From JAEHDI01 sp035455185 (GTDB lineage Bacteria; Acidobacteriota; Terriglobia; Bryobacterales; Bryobacteraceae): a DNA stretch of 54,293 nucleotides. Below are positions 42,369 to 52,005 of the stretch, one piece after another (position 1 is the stretch's first letter; the number at the start of each line of letters is the position of its first letter). The DNA lies in the NCBI GenBank assembly GCA_035455185.1, contig DATIFQ010000182.1:1-54293 (forward strand). The letters run 5' to 3'. The notes beneath the pieces were generated by a model. That model saw only the letters and a list, made by a program, of their open reading frames with translations. It was not told the DNA's origin and searched no databases. The position numbers were made by a program, and so were the translations under genes.

Positions 42369-45300
42369 TTAGAACAAGAACTTCACCGTCATCTGGATGA
42401 GGCGGCGGCCTTCCTTTTCCGTGACAATGCCGAAGTTCGGGTTGTCCACTTTTCCGGTCGCCGGGTTGAAGATGAGGTTAAGGTTGTTCGAGCTGGGGAA
42501 GGACCACAGCGGGTGGTTCAGGAAGTTGTACCCGTCGAAGCGGAACTGCAGCTTCCTCGATTCACTGATCGAGAAGTTCTTGAAGAGCCCGAGATCCCAG
42601 TTGAAGAAAGCCGGTCCGTAGATGGGCGGTAGCACCGTTGGACCGTTCGTCCCAATGCTCGTGGGCATCGCAAAACAACTGGCGTTGATGTACTGGTTCT
42701 TGCCGAGGCCCGAGCGTGGGTCACATGTCAGCAGCGGCCTGAGCTGGAGATTGGGCGTCCCCAGGATTGACACGTTGCTGATGTTGTGGTCGGTGCCCAG
42801 AACCTTGGCATTGTTTAGATTCATGCCAAAGTTCCGGTTGCTGCTGTTGGGCCACAGGTTGGCGCCGCTCTGGACCTGGGTGATGCCGGAGAGTTGCCAG
42901 CCGTTGAGGACGCCGCCCGCCACTTTGCTCTTCACCGGGTTGCCCAGTTCAAACGAGTAAGCGACGTTGAATAGGTGCCTGCGGTCGCTCGGCAGAACTC
43001 CGTAGTTGTTGCGCAGGTTGAACTGGTCGTCGAAATTGATCAGTCCCATCGCCTTGCCAAACGTGTAATTCAGATTGACGTTGTACCGGCCCTTGGCCCT
43101 CACCCACGTCACTTGCAGCGAGTCGTAGTTCGAATACCCGTTGAAAGTGGCAAGATTGAGGTCCGAGAACCCCTTCAAAGGACGGAAGTCGTTCGCCGTA
43201 AGTGTGTTCGGGTCCACTCCACCATTGTTCGACGCAAGCATCGCTCCGACCGGGACGAGATTGATGTTCATGGTGTTGAAGCCCAGGCTGCCGCCATTGC
43301 CGGAGCTCGGGATATCCCGGGTCCGGTTGCCGACGTAGGCCAACTCCAGCAAGCCAGACCAAGGCGTTCGCTGCGCAACGGTGAAGCTAAAGCTGTCGGT
43401 ATACGGCTGCTTGTCGCTCGTGCCGTCTACGGCGGCCGGTGAAAGCGCCTGACTGGTGAAACTCAACGTGTCGAGCCGCGCTGCCGTTAGTGGCTCGCCG
43501 TCGACGGTGTTGCTGAGATTGATGGTCTGGACACCCGCCGCGACATCGAGGCCATTAGTGAACTGTCCGGCGTGAAAGTAGAACCGGCCCCAGCCACCCC
43601 GCAAGACGGTCTGGCCTTTGCCAAAAAGATCGTAAGCGAAACCGAGACGCGGCTGCCAGAAGACGGTTCTCGTCGGAAATCCGCCTAGTGGCACACTGGG
43701 ATCACGTGCGTGCCACAAGAATCCGCAATAGTCACTGGGTTTACAGGTCGGACTGTACTTTGAGTAGTCGAAGATCGAAAACCCGAATCCCTCGCGGTCT
43801 ATCCATGGCTGGAAGTGCGTGAGGCGCACCCCAAACTCGACCGTGAGTTGCCTGCTGGCCTTCCAGGAATCCTGCACAAAGCCCTCGTATGTGTTGTACG
43901 CGATGTCGTTGATGCGGTTGAAGGACTGCTCGTTGTACGAATTCAGCACGCCCAGGAGCAGGTCGGCATACGTAGATCCGGTGGTGTTTGGGTTAGCAGT
44001 GGCTCTCACCGACAGCAACCCGTTGCTATTGCCGTTGGCGGGCTGGGCATTCCGGATCCACTCCCAGAAGAACCCCGCCTTGACGGTGTGGGTGCCGAAC
44101 ACCTTTGCGACCGTGTCGCTGACGCTGGGCATGTACTTGTTGGCATACAGACCCGACGAGGGGCCGCCCGCTTCGAAGCCGCCAGGATTGAACATGAACG
44201 CGGCTTCGCTGGGTCCGTAATCGCCGAAGGACGGAATCTGGGCGACGCCGTTCTTGTACAGCCCCTTGTAGTTGTAGCCGACCGCCGCGCGATCCACCTT
44301 TGAAGGATCGTCGAAGACATTCGGGAAGCCGATGAAGGTGTAGCCGAAGACGAACTCGTTCGTCATCGACGGGCTGAACACATGGGTCAGCGATGCCGAA
44401 ATCGAATCGGAACGGTTCTTGCCCAGGATCGGTGTCGGATAAGGAACCTGATCGGTGTTGCGCCACCAAAGCCCGACCGGGAACCGCTGCGTTTCGCGCT
44501 GCAAGTTATAGCGCACGAAGAGCTTGGTGTTATCGCTGATGTTGTAATCCACCCGAGACATCCACTGGATGTTGTTCTGGTTGAAGTTCAGCGCCTTGAC
44601 GAAATTGTATCCCCCTGTCGCGTTTGGATCCGCGTTGGCAGCGGGATATAGTTTTGCGAGAGCGACCATGTTCGGATCGAGCTGCGAAGCCGGAATCCTC
44701 GCCCCTGGCCACTTCAGGAGCGACGCTTCGTTGAGCTGCTGGGGAGCTACGCCAAGGGCCGTCTTTGTTCCGAGCTTCGCCAATTCCTCCGGCGTGAAAT
44801 TGCCTTGCAGCATGTCCGGGGTCGGAACCGTAGCACGGACAAGGCCGGTATCCAGAGTCTGGTAGAAGTACTCGTACCCGGTGAAAAAAAACAGCTTGTC
44901 GCGATTCTTGTTGAAGTTCGTGCCAGGGATCAGGACCGGACCGCCGATCGTGCCGCCGGGAAAGAAGTACTTGTTCTCCGGCGCCTTCTGGCCACTCTTA
45001 TTGAACAGCCAGTCGTTGGCGTTCAACGAGAAGTGCCTCGCGGAGAAGAACGCCGAGCCGTGGAACTCCTTGCCCCCGGCCTTTGTTACTGTGCTGACAA
45101 TTGCCGGGCCCTTCTGGTTCTCGGCGCTGAAATTCGAGGTGAGCACTTTGAATTCCGAAACCATGTCGGCGTTTGGATTTACCGGCGTGTCACAGTTACA
45201 ACCGGGGTCGGAAACGTGCGCGCCGTCCGCCGTGATATCCAGCGAGTTGCTCGGTAACCCATTGTAGGAGTAAGCGTTGTTCAGCGGGCTCTGGCTGCCG

Positions 45301-45866
45301 GCATCGCCGTTGGCGTTGATACCAATGGTCTGACCGTCATAGTTCGACTTGTTCCGCACGCCGTTTTGGATGCCGAACCCCGGCATGATTCGGATGAACT
45401 GAGCCGCGTTACTGCCCAAGACTACGAAGTTTTCGAGCTCCTTCGTCGTCAGCGTCTGCGACTTTTCGCCGGAATCCACCGGGACGATCGACTCGGCAAT
45501 CCCTGTGACCTCAATGGCTTCTGTGGTGGTGCCGACAGTCAAGGTAACGTTCACGTTGCGTCTTTCGCCGCCCTGGAGGGCAAGACCCGTCGCCTTATAG
45601 GGGACGAAGCCCTGCATCTCCACCGTCAGCGTGTACGTGAAGTTGCCCACAGCCACGGAAGTGAACGTGAAGAAACCTTCGTCATTTGTAACTGTTTCAC
45701 GGGTGGACCCGGATGCCTCGTTGACGAGTTTCACTTTCGCGTTGGGAGCAACGGCTTGGGACTGATCAGTCACCACACCAGTTAGAGTTGCGAAAAGGGA
45801 TTGGGCCGACATTTCCGCGGCCGACAGAAACAAAAGCGAAAGTACTGCGAGGAAGCAGGCTCTCAT
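42369..45866 (-). CDS. TonB-dependent receptor with N-terminal carboxypeptidase-regulatory-like domain
   Basis: A 1165-residue outer-membrane protein. Signal peptide MRACFLAVLSLLFLSAAEMSAQ; residues about 25-110 form a CarboxypepD-regulatory-like domain (TGVVTDQSQAVAPNAKVKLV). A plug-like domain (EGTxxIEVTGIA... then ELENFVVLGSNAAQFIRIMPG) and a long barrel follow, ending in the C-terminal FLF aromatic. The length and architecture are typical of the very large receptor family of Solibacter. The ligand is unknown. ATG 45866 is chosen over three upstream ones because GGGAGG precedes it and the signal peptide starts there. A TTGCTT/TACACT promoter candidate lies 80-110 bases upstream. Confidence 0.9.
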   Translation of the reverse strand: MRACFLAVLSLLFLSAAEMSAQSLFATLTGVVTDQSQAVAPNAKVKLVNEASGSTRETVTNDEGFFTFTSVAVGNFTYTLTVEMQGFVPYKATGLALQGGERRNVNVTLTVGTTTEAIEVTGIAESIVPVDSGEKSQTLTTKELENFVVLGSNAAQFIRIMPGFGIQNGVRNKSNYDGQTIGINANGDAGSQSPLNNAYSYNGLPSNSLDITADGAHVSDPGCNCDTPVNPNADMVSEFKVLTSNFSAENQKGPAIVSTVTKAGGKEFHGSAFFSARHFSLNANDWLFNKSGQKAPENKYFFPGGTIGGPVLIPGTNFNKNRDKLFFFTGYEYFYQTLDTGLVRATVPTPDMLQGNFTPEELAKLGTKTALGVAPQQLNEASLLKWPGARIPASQLDPNMVALAKLYPAANADPNATGGYNFVKALNFNQNNIQWMSRVDYNISDNTKLFVRYNLQRETQRFPVGLWWRNTDQVPYPTPILGKNRSDSISASLTHVFSPSMTNEFVFGYTFIGFPNVFDDPSKVDRAAVGYNYKGLYKNGVAQIPSFGDYGPSEAAFMFNPGGFEAGGPSSGLYANKYMPSVSDTVAKVFGTHTVKAGFFWEWIRNAQPANGNSNGLLSVRATANPNTTGSTYADLLLGVLNSYNEQSFNRINDIAYNTYEGFVQDSWKASRQLTVEFGVRLTHFQPWIDREGFGFSIFDYSKYSPTCKPSDYCGFLWHARDPSVPLGGFPTRTVFWQPRLGFAYDLFGKGQTVLRGGWGRFYFHAGQFTNGLDVAAGVQTINLSNTVDGEPLTAARLDTLSFTSQALSPAAVDGTSDKQPYTDSFSFTVAQRTPWSGLLELAYVGNRTRDIPSSGNGGSLGFNTMNINLVPVGAMLASNNGGVDPNTLTANDFRPLKGFSDLNLATFNGYSNYDSLQVTWVRAKGRYNVNLNYTFGKAMGLINFDDQFNLRNNYGVLPSDRRHLFNVAYSFELGNPVKSKVAGGVLNGWQLSGITQVQSGANLWPNSSNRNFGMNLNNAKVLGTDHNISNVSILGTPNLQLRPLLTCDPRSGLGKNQYINASCFAMPTSIGTNGPTVLPPIYGPAFFNWDLGLFKNFSISESRKLQFRFDGYNFLNHPLWSFPSSNNLNLIFNPATGKVDNPNFGIVTEKEGRRLIQMTVKFLF

Positions 45867-45948
45867 CTTCCCCTCCCTACCCATCCAGTGGCAACGACCC
45901 CAGACAAATGAGGGAAAACTCCACTCCCTCATCAAGAATTTTGGGAAT

Positions 45949-45978
45949 AGTGTAATCCTACTAGTGAGGGCAAAGCAA
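45949..45978 (-). promoter_or_regulatory. Candidate promoter of the receptor gene
   Basis: On the minus strand TTGCTT (45973-45978) and TACACT (45949-45954) are spaced 18 bases apart in an AT-rich stretch, the only such stretch in the 228-base gap between the receptor and the CRTAC1-like gene. The leader to the ATG at 45866 would be about 75 bases. Confidence 0.4.
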
Positions 45979-46094
45979 TAGTTATTTTCTGCCGTGAGGT
46001 AATTAATTGATTCTATTGATCTGTTACAAGGGTTACCTCCTGGCCGCTCTCTGCCCGCCACGATTAAAACTAGTTCATGGGACCGCCGGGATCG

Positions 46095-47765
46095 TTACTT
46101 AGCCCGGGGCTCGTCGATTTTGAGGAACTGGTTGGCCGGGATGTCCTCCAACACCTGCTGCATCCCGCTGGGCCAGCGGATTTCGAGGGAGCTGATTTTA
46201 GTTTCCTGGCCGAGGCCGAAGTGTACGCGCTTGTCGCTCGAAGACATGAAGCCGACGCTGACGGCGACATGGTTGTGAAGGCGACGCCCGGACGCGGTGG
46301 TGAGTTTCACTTTGGCTCCGATGGCGTCCCGCGCGCTCTTGTGCCCCACCAAGTCCAGGACGAGCCAGCGGTTACCGCTGTCGGCGGTGTTCCTTAGAAT
46401 GCGGGGCGACTGGTTCAGGGACGTCACGACAATGTCCACGGACCCGTCATTGTTCAGATCGCCAAAGGCCGAGCCCCGCTGGTAGCCCTTCCGGAGGAAG
46501 TCCCCTCCCATCTCTTCCGAAACGTCCACGAACGTCCTTCCGCCAACGTTTTCGAACATTGTGTCGTGCTGCGGCGAGTTTTCGTTAACTTCGTCCACAT
46601 CCCCGTTGGCCGAGTAGATGTCCTTCCATCCGTCGTTGTTGTAGTCGATGAACCCGTTGCTCCAGCCGGAATAAGGCATGCTCAGCGCCTGAATCTTCGA
46701 TGGAAAGGAATAGAACACGAACAGATCGCCGCGATTGCGCAGGAGCTGCCAGATCTGGGTCATAAGGTTGTTGTAGAAGATGTCCACGTTGCCGTCGTTG
46801 TCGAAATCCTTGGCGTCGGAACCCATCGAAGATCCCGTGTGGGCGCTCTCGTTGTAGGCGACTCCCAACTCCAATCCCTTCTCTTCGAACGTTCCGTTCT
46901 TCTGGTTGATAAAAAGGGAATTGGGCTCGGTGTCGTTCGCAATGAATATGTCCGGCCATCCGTCGTTATTGAAGTCGGCGATCGAGATGCCCATTCCTTT
47001 GCCGGGCGCGGCGGCGAGCCCCGACTTCTTGGTGACGTCCGCAAACTTGCCGCCGTCCAGGTTCCGGTAAAGCCGGGGAGGAACGCTCGGGTACCGGCGT
47101 GGATCGCAGTAGTAATCCTTACTGTCCATTGTGCAGCGGAAGTCGTTCTTTGGGCTCCAGAATGTGTAATCGGAGACAATGAGATCCAGCAGGCCATCGT
47201 TGTCGTAATCGAACCAGGCCGCGACCACACTAAGAGTGTTGGCCGGCTTGCCACCGATGCCTGAAGCCTCCGTTACATCGGTGAAAGTCCCATTCCCATT
47301 GTTGTGGTAGAGGACGTTTCTAGCGGCGCTCGCGATGAACAAGTCTTCGTAGCCGTCGTTATCGTAATCGCCGGCCGCGACACCGAAGTTGTAATCTAGG
47401 TGATCTCCAGTGAGGCCCGCCCTGGCGGTAACGTCTTCAAACGTTCCGTCGGCCCGCTGCCGGAGTAGACAGTTGTAGAAAGAAGGATCGGTTTTCTTTA
47501 ATTCGGGAAGATGGGCGCCGTTGGTGAAAAAGATATCCATCCGGCCGTCATTGTCGAAGTCGAAAATCGCCACGCCGCCACACATTGGCTGGGGAAACCA
47601 CTTGCGTCCCTCGGAGCTGTTATTCGTTTTATAGGAGATCTTCGAGCGGGAGGCGACATCCACAAAATGAGGCCGTCCGGCGGCCTTGGGGGGCCGTCCT
47701 GACAGCAGCACCCCCCATAAGCATGCACACAACACGAGCGCCGCAAGAACCGCCATGCGTATCAT
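46095..47765 (-). CDS. CRTAC1-like FG-GAP/ASPIC-UnbV protein (A)
   Basis: A 556-residue extracytoplasmic protein with an N-terminal membrane anchor or signal (MIRMAVLAALVLCACLWGVLLSG). Seven FG-GAP-type calcium loops of the form D-x-D/N-N-D-G-x-x-D (for example DFDNDGRMD, DYDNDGYED, DFNNDGWPD) are spaced as in an integrin-like propeller, and the C-terminus is an ASPIC/UnbV domain (GAKVKLTTASGRRLHNHV). The ATG at 47765 has GGAGG five bases upstream and is preferred to longer frames. It is read divergently from its paralogue, with only 72 bases between start codons. Confidence 0.88.
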   Translation of the reverse strand: MIRMAVLAALVLCACLWGVLLSGRPPKAAGRPHFVDVASRSKISYKTNNSSEGRKWFPQPMCGGVAIFDFDNDGRMDIFFTNGAHLPELKKTDPSFYNCLLRQRADGTFEDVTARAGLTGDHLDYNFGVAAGDYDNDGYEDLFIASAARNVLYHNNGNGTFTDVTEASGIGGKPANTLSVVAAWFDYDNDGLLDLIVSDYTFWSPKNDFRCTMDSKDYYCDPRRYPSVPPRLYRNLDGGKFADVTKKSGLAAAPGKGMGISIADFNNDGWPDIFIANDTEPNSLFINQKNGTFEEKGLELGVAYNESAHTGSSMGSDAKDFDNDGNVDIFYNNLMTQIWQLLRNRGDLFVFYSFPSKIQALSMPYSGWSNGFIDYNNDGWKDIYSANGDVDEVNENSPQHDTMFENVGGRTFVDVSEEMGGDFLRKGYQRGSAFGDLNNDGSVDIVVTSLNQSPRILRNTADSGNRWLVLDLVGHKSARDAIGAKVKLTTASGRRLHNHVAVSVGFMSSSDKRVHFGLGQETKISSLEIRWPSGMQQVLEDIPANQFLKIDEPRAK

Positions 47766-47837
47766 GCGGCCCTCCCGGGATGCCGGGCGCGATCCGATTG
47801 GGAAAGCGTGCCGCATGGTAGACTGAGGCGTCCAGAC

Positions 47838-49496
47838 GTGAAAGTCCTGGTTTCTATTGTAGTCGGAGCGTTCGGGCTTCTGGCAGGTTCCGTAGTGAGT
47901 GTGGTCTTTGAGGATATCGCCGGCCGGTCCGGCCTCGTTTTCGTCTCGAACAGCTCCCCCACCCCGAACAAGAATCAGCCCGAAACGATGGTCGCCGGCG
48001 TCGCGCTGCTGGACTACGACAACGACGGTTATCTTGACGTTTATTTCGTGAACGGCGCGACGATACCGTCGCTGAAGAAGGAAACCCCTCAGTTCTGGAA
48101 CCGGCTCTACCACAACAACCGGGATGGTACGTTCACCAACGTGACCGAGAAAGCGGGCATGAAGGGCGACGGGTACGGCATGGGGGCGGCCACCGGCGAC
48201 TACGACAACGACGGCTGGACCGATATCTATGTGGTAAACGTGACTCGGAACGAGCTCTTCCGCAACAATCGCGACGGGACGTTTACGGACGTCACTGACA
48301 AGGCGAGTGTGAGTGGCGGGATTCTCGACGGCAAGAAGATGTGGTCTGTCTCGGCCGCTTGGCTGGACTACAACAACGACGGTCTGCTCGATCTCTTTGT
48401 GTCGAACTACTGTAAATGGGAAGTCAACAAAGACCCATTCTGCGGCCCCAAGCCGAGCCTGCGGGCCTACTGCCATCCTCAGAACTACGGAGCGCTGCCC
48501 AACACTCTATACCGCAATAACGGGGACGGAACATTTTCGGACGTATCATCCGAGACCGGCATCGGCGAGCATCCCGGTAAGGGCATGGGAGCGGCCATCG
48601 CCGACTACGACGGGGACGGGTTCATGGATATCTTCGTCGCCAACGACACCTATCCCAACTTCCTCTTCCACAACCTGAAGGGAAAGAAGTTCGAAGAAGT
48701 CGCGCTGGAGGGCGGCGTCGCTTACTCCCAAGCCGGACATCCTCTCTCGGGGATGGGTGCCGATTTCCGCGATGTGGACAACGACGGGCGCGCGGACATC
48801 TGGCACACCTCCGTCGAGAACGAATCCTTTCCCCTGTATCAAAACCGGGGAGGGGGTCAATTCGTGGACAAGACGATCCCAGGTCTCCTTGCGGGAACGC
48901 GGCACATGTCCGGTTGGTCGAACGGGGTTTTCGACTTCGACAACGACGGCTGGAAGGATCTTTTCGTGGCCCGCGGAAACGTTCTCGACAACATCGCGCA
49001 GTTCTCAGACCGCACTTACGGCGAACAGAATACTGTTTTCCGCAATCTCGCCAACGGTAAATTTGAGGATGCCAGCAGCAATGCGGGGACTGATCTCCAG
49101 AAGGCTGCGCCTCATCGTGGGGCGGCCTTCGGCGACATCGACAATGATGGCCGAGTGGACGCCATCGTGACGGTCCTGAACGACAAGGCGAAATACTTCC
49201 ACAACATTTCGCGGAACAGCAACCACTGGATTCTGCTGAAGTTTACCGGCCGGAAAAGCAACCGCATGGCATTGGGGGCGCAGATCCGCATAACAGCCGA
49301 CGATGGCCTGAAGCAGTACAACGAGGTCACCACTGCGGTCGGCTACGCCTGCTCCAGCGACTCTCGGGTGCATTTCGGGCTGGGCGCATCCAAGAGTATC
49401 CGTGAGATCGAAATCAGGTGGCCGAGCGGGATCCGGCAAACACTCACGAATGTTGCCGCGGACCAGATTCTGGAAATTCAGGAGACGGCGAACTGA
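47838..49496 (+). CDS. CRTAC1-like FG-GAP/ASPIC-UnbV protein (B)
   Basis: A 552-residue paralogue of the divergent gene. It starts with GTG at 47838 (GAGG site upstream) and a signal peptide (MKVLVSIVVGAFGLLAGSVVS). It has seven D-x-D/N-x-D-G calcium loops (DYDNDGYLD, DYDNDGWTD, DYNNDGLLD, DYDGDGFMD, DVDNDGRAD, DFDNDGWKD, DIDNDGRVD) and an ASPIC/UnbV C-terminus. Proteins of this type are abundant in Solibacter and are proposed to bind ligands at the cell surface; no enzymatic role is known. Its stop is nine bases from the end of the convergent TPR gene. Confidence 0.88.
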   Translation: MKVLVSIVVGAFGLLAGSVVSVVFEDIAGRSGLVFVSNSSPTPNKNQPETMVAGVALLDYDNDGYLDVYFVNGATIPSLKKETPQFWNRLYHNNRDGTFTNVTEKAGMKGDGYGMGAATGDYDNDGWTDIYVVNVTRNELFRNNRDGTFTDVTDKASVSGGILDGKKMWSVSAAWLDYNNDGLLDLFVSNYCKWEVNKDPFCGPKPSLRAYCHPQNYGALPNTLYRNNGDGTFSDVSSETGIGEHPGKGMGAAIADYDGDGFMDIFVANDTYPNFLFHNLKGKKFEEVALEGGVAYSQAGHPLSGMGADFRDVDNDGRADIWHTSVENESFPLYQNRGGGQFVDKTIPGLLAGTRHMSGWSNGVFDFDNDGWKDLFVARGNVLDNIAQFSDRTYGEQNTVFRNLANGKFEDASSNAGTDLQKAAPHRGAAFGDIDNDGRVDAIVTVLNDKAKYFHNISRNSNHWILLKFTGRKSNRMALGAQIRITADDGLKQYNEVTTAVGYACSSDSRVHFGLGASKSIREIEIRWPSGIRQTLTNVAADQILEIQETAN

Positions 49497-49505
49497 ACTT
49501 CGCTT

Positions 49506-50627
49506 CTACTTTTCGATTTTGCCCCTGGCCTGGCTGGCTTCCTGTTCGGCTCTTAACTTCTGCACCAGCGCCCGCTCGCGATCTCCGTCGGTCTTGCGCT
49601 TCAGGCGATAGTAAACCTGGGCGAGGGAAACGTGCGCCTCGAGAAACTGCGGTGCCTGTTTCACGACCTCTTCCAGAGTGGCGCAAGCCTTTTCTAGCTT
49701 GCCAGCGGCGAGGTCGGTGGCGCCGACCTGATATAAAGCGCGCAGGTCCCCCGCGCGCACCCGGAGAGCCCGCGCGAGCAGTCCTTGCGCGCGATCGAAC
49801 TCGCCGTTCTCTTTGAGCAGTACTGCCAGCCTCAGGTTCGATTCGTAATCGTTGGGGTTCCGCTCCAATTCCTTTTCGAAGGCGTCACGAGCTGCCGGCA
49901 TGTTGCCGCTGAGCATTTGAGCCCGGCCGAGGTAAGAGTAGACGTCCGGAAGTTTGGGCTTTAGCTTCACGGCTTTCTGGAAATCTGCGATGGCGGCGGG
50001 ATAGTCGAGCGCTTCGAGCTTGGCCGTTCCGAGAAGAAGATGTGCTTCCGCCGAGTCGCCGTTTCGCAAGATGCGGTCAATCATCTGTTGCCCGCGTTCG
50101 ATCTGCTTGTCGCGGAGCAATGCCGTTCCAAGCAGATACGCAATGGCAAGGTCATTCTGGTTCTGCTTTTCAAGTGGAGTGAGTAGGTCGACCACGCGGG
50201 TGTTTTCTCCCTGCCGGAGCCAGCAGTCGGCGAGCAGCAGCGTGACTTGTTGGTTGGCGGGATCGGCGGCGTGCAAGGAGGACAACTCGCGGGCTGCTTC
50301 TGAGATTTCTCCCGCCTTGTAGAAAGCCAGAGCGAGATTCAGCCAGATACGGGGGTCCTTCGGCCCGAGCTTTAATGCTTGCTGATACTCGGTGATCGCG
50401 TCCGTGTAGCGTCCAGTGCTTGCCAGCGCGGCGCCCAGGTTCGACCGAGCGTCGCGAGCGTCGGGCCGCAGCTTCAGGTAGGCCCGATATTGCTGAATCG
50501 CCGTCTCCATGTTACCAGCCCGATGCGCGGCAATGGCCTGCTGCAGAATCCGCTCCGGAGTCTCTTGAGCGAATGCGAAAAGCCAAAAGACGGACAACGC
50601 CGGCAGAAAGCTCAAGCGGCGTGGCAT
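49506..50627 (-). CDS. TPR repeat protein, secreted
   Basis: A 373-residue protein with a short signal peptide (MPRRLSFLPALSVFWLFAFAQ) and about nine tetratricopeptide repeats in tandem, recognisable by the W-L-G-Y-A-F-A-P spacing (for example ARSNLGAALASTGRYTDAI, AHLLLGTAKLEALDYPAAI, VYSYLGRAQMLSGNMPAA). It would act as a protein-protein interaction scaffold in the periplasm. Adjacent to the CRTAC1-like gene it completes a TonB receptor/CRTAC1/TPR neighbourhood common in this group. Confidence 0.88.
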   Translation of the reverse strand: MPRRLSFLPALSVFWLFAFAQETPERILQQAIAAHRAGNMETAIQQYRAYLKLRPDARDARSNLGAALASTGRYTDAITEYQQALKLGPKDPRIWLNLALAFYKAGEISEAARELSSLHAADPANQQVTLLLADCWLRQGENTRVVDLLTPLEKQNQNDLAIAYLLGTALLRDKQIERGQQMIDRILRNGDSAEAHLLLGTAKLEALDYPAAIADFQKAVKLKPKLPDVYSYLGRAQMLSGNMPAARDAFEKELERNPNDYESNLRLAVLLKENGEFDRAQGLLARALRVRAGDLRALYQVGATDLAAGKLEKACATLEEVVKQAPQFLEAHVSLAQVYYRLKRKTDGDRERALVQKLRAEQEASQARGKIEK

Positions 50628-50792
50628 TGAAATCTATGGTAGATGGAACCCTGAAATTCCGGCAAGCGGTCGCCACAGATGTAAAAAAAGACCTGGCCGG
50701 GATGTCTGTTGTCGATTTGAGCTGTCCCCGAGCGACTACATGGTAAGGACAGCGGTTCCGCCGCAAATGAAGCAGCGCAGAGGAACCGCTGA

Positions 50793-51308
50793 GAATCGAG
50801 ACGAGAGGGGAATCGGACCCGCGCCGCTGAGGTCGAGGCGACGAAGGGGCTCTCGGAGGCCCAGTGGAACTTCAAGCGTGGGCCGGAGCGCTGGTCCGTT
50901 GCGGAGGTCCTGGAGCATATCTTGCTCGTCGAGGACTTCCTGTTGGAGAACACGTCCCAAGAAGTGATGCAGGCGCCGGCAGGCAAGGCGGACCGCGACT
51001 ACAAGAGCACGGACAAGATGGTTTTGAGCGCTATCGCCGACCGCACCCATAAAGCGCAGGCGCCCGAGCCGGTGATTCCTAAGGGACGCTGGTCACCCTA
51101 GGAGTGGCTTGACCATTTTCTGAAGAGCCGGGAGAGGACGATAGCATTCCTCACGTCCACACCCGGGTTGCGGGAGCATGTCACGGACTCGCCGCTTGGC
51201 CAACCCCTGGACGCCTACGAGTGGCTTCTGTTCATCTCCGCCCATAGCGAGCGGCACACGAAGCAGATCCTCGAGGTCAAGGCCGATCCGAATTTTCCGA
51301 AGAACTAG
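50793..51308 (+). pseudogene. DinB_2-family protein, disrupted by an in-frame stop
   Basis: A single frame encodes AAEVEATKGLSEAQWNFKRG, RWSVAEVLEHILLVEDFLL, DRTHKAQAPEPVIPKGRW, then a TAG at 51099-51101, and continues without shift through DHFLKSRERTIAFL, YEWLLFISAHSERHTKQILE and KADPNFPKN to its own stop. Both halves belong to one DinB-like (YfiT) fold that carries the metal-binding histidines HIL, HSERH. The upstream end lacks a start codon before a stop at 50790, so it is either truncated or has a frameshift there too. It stops 15 bases before the DUF1579 gene. Confidence 0.75.
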
Positions 51309-51323
51309 TGACGGGAGTCGATC

Positions 51324-51809
51324 ATGCAGACCGAACCGCAGAAGGAACATCAGTGGTTACAGAAGCTGGTTGGCGAGTGGACTTATGAAAGTGACGTGGC
51401 GATGAAGCCGGGCGAGCCGCCGGCAAAGTGCGAGGGAACCGAGAGCGTGCGATCACTGGGTCCCCTTTGGATCCTGGCCGAGGGGGAGGGCGAGATACCC
51501 GGCTGCGGCCACGCCACGACGATGATGACCCTTGGTTATGACCCGGAGAAAAAGCGCTACGTAGGCACTTGGGTCGGATCGATGATGAGCCACCTTTGGG
51601 TTTACGACGGCGCTCTGGATTCAGCAGGGCTGGCGCTGGCATTGGACACCGAGGGTCCCAGCATGGCTGGCGACGGCAAGATGACAAAGTACCAGGACGT
51701 GATCCAGTTCAAGAGCAACGATAACCGGCTGCTCATATCGCAGGTGCTCGGTGATGACGGCAAGTGGCACCAGTTCATGTCGACGACCTATCGGCGGAAG
51801 AAGCTGTGA
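51324..51809 (+). CDS. DUF1579 family protein
   Basis: A 161-residue protein with the DUF1579 features EHQWLQKLVGEWTYESDV at the start, then RSLGPLWILAEGEGE and ATTMMTLGYDPEKKRYVGTWVGSM. Such proteins often follow DinB-like genes in Acidobacteria, as here. Function unknown; the fold is a lipocalin-like beta-barrel by family. A GGGAG site precedes the ATG. It appears intact although its neighbour is disrupted. Confidence 0.85.
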   Translation: MQTEPQKEHQWLQKLVGEWTYESDVAMKPGEPPAKCEGTESVRSLGPLWILAEGEGEIPGCGHATTMMTLGYDPEKKRYVGTWVGSMMSHLWVYDGALDSAGLALALDTEGPSMAGDGKMTKYQDVIQFKSNDNRLLISQVLGDDGKWHQFMSTTYRRKKL

Positions 51810-51824
51810 CTTGCCGCCCCGGAA

Positions 51825-52001
51825 TTACCTCCTCCACGCCGCGGCGATCAGAGCCGCTATAAAGACAACTTGGAGCACGGCCCGCAGGGGCAGGCTGGTC
51901 GCCTTTCTGCCGCCGGATGACGATCGCTCATGCCGGGGTGCGCCGGCCTCTGGAGACCGACGCACCTCGACCGACGGCGACTTGCGGCCCGGCACGACCA
52001 C
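51825..52001 (-). CDS. Possible small membrane protein
   Basis: A 58-residue frame from GTG 52001 ends in LRAVLQVVFIAALIAAAWRR, a single predicted membrane helix with basic flanks, after a charged serine/arginine-rich head. It begins just past the stop of the hypothetical gene on the same strand. There is no ribosome binding site, and the composition may simply reflect GC-rich non-coding DNA. Confidence 0.25.
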   Translation of the reverse strand: MVVPGRKSPSVEVRRSPEAGAPRHERSSSGGRKATSLPLRAVLQVVFIAALIAAAWRR

Positions 52002-52005
52002 GCAG

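Noticed and set aside
51099..51101. Readthrough or recoded amino acid (pyrrolysine) at the TAG in the DinB-like gene
   Set aside because: There is no supporting system in view, and the gene also lacks a start; a nonsense mutation is more likely.
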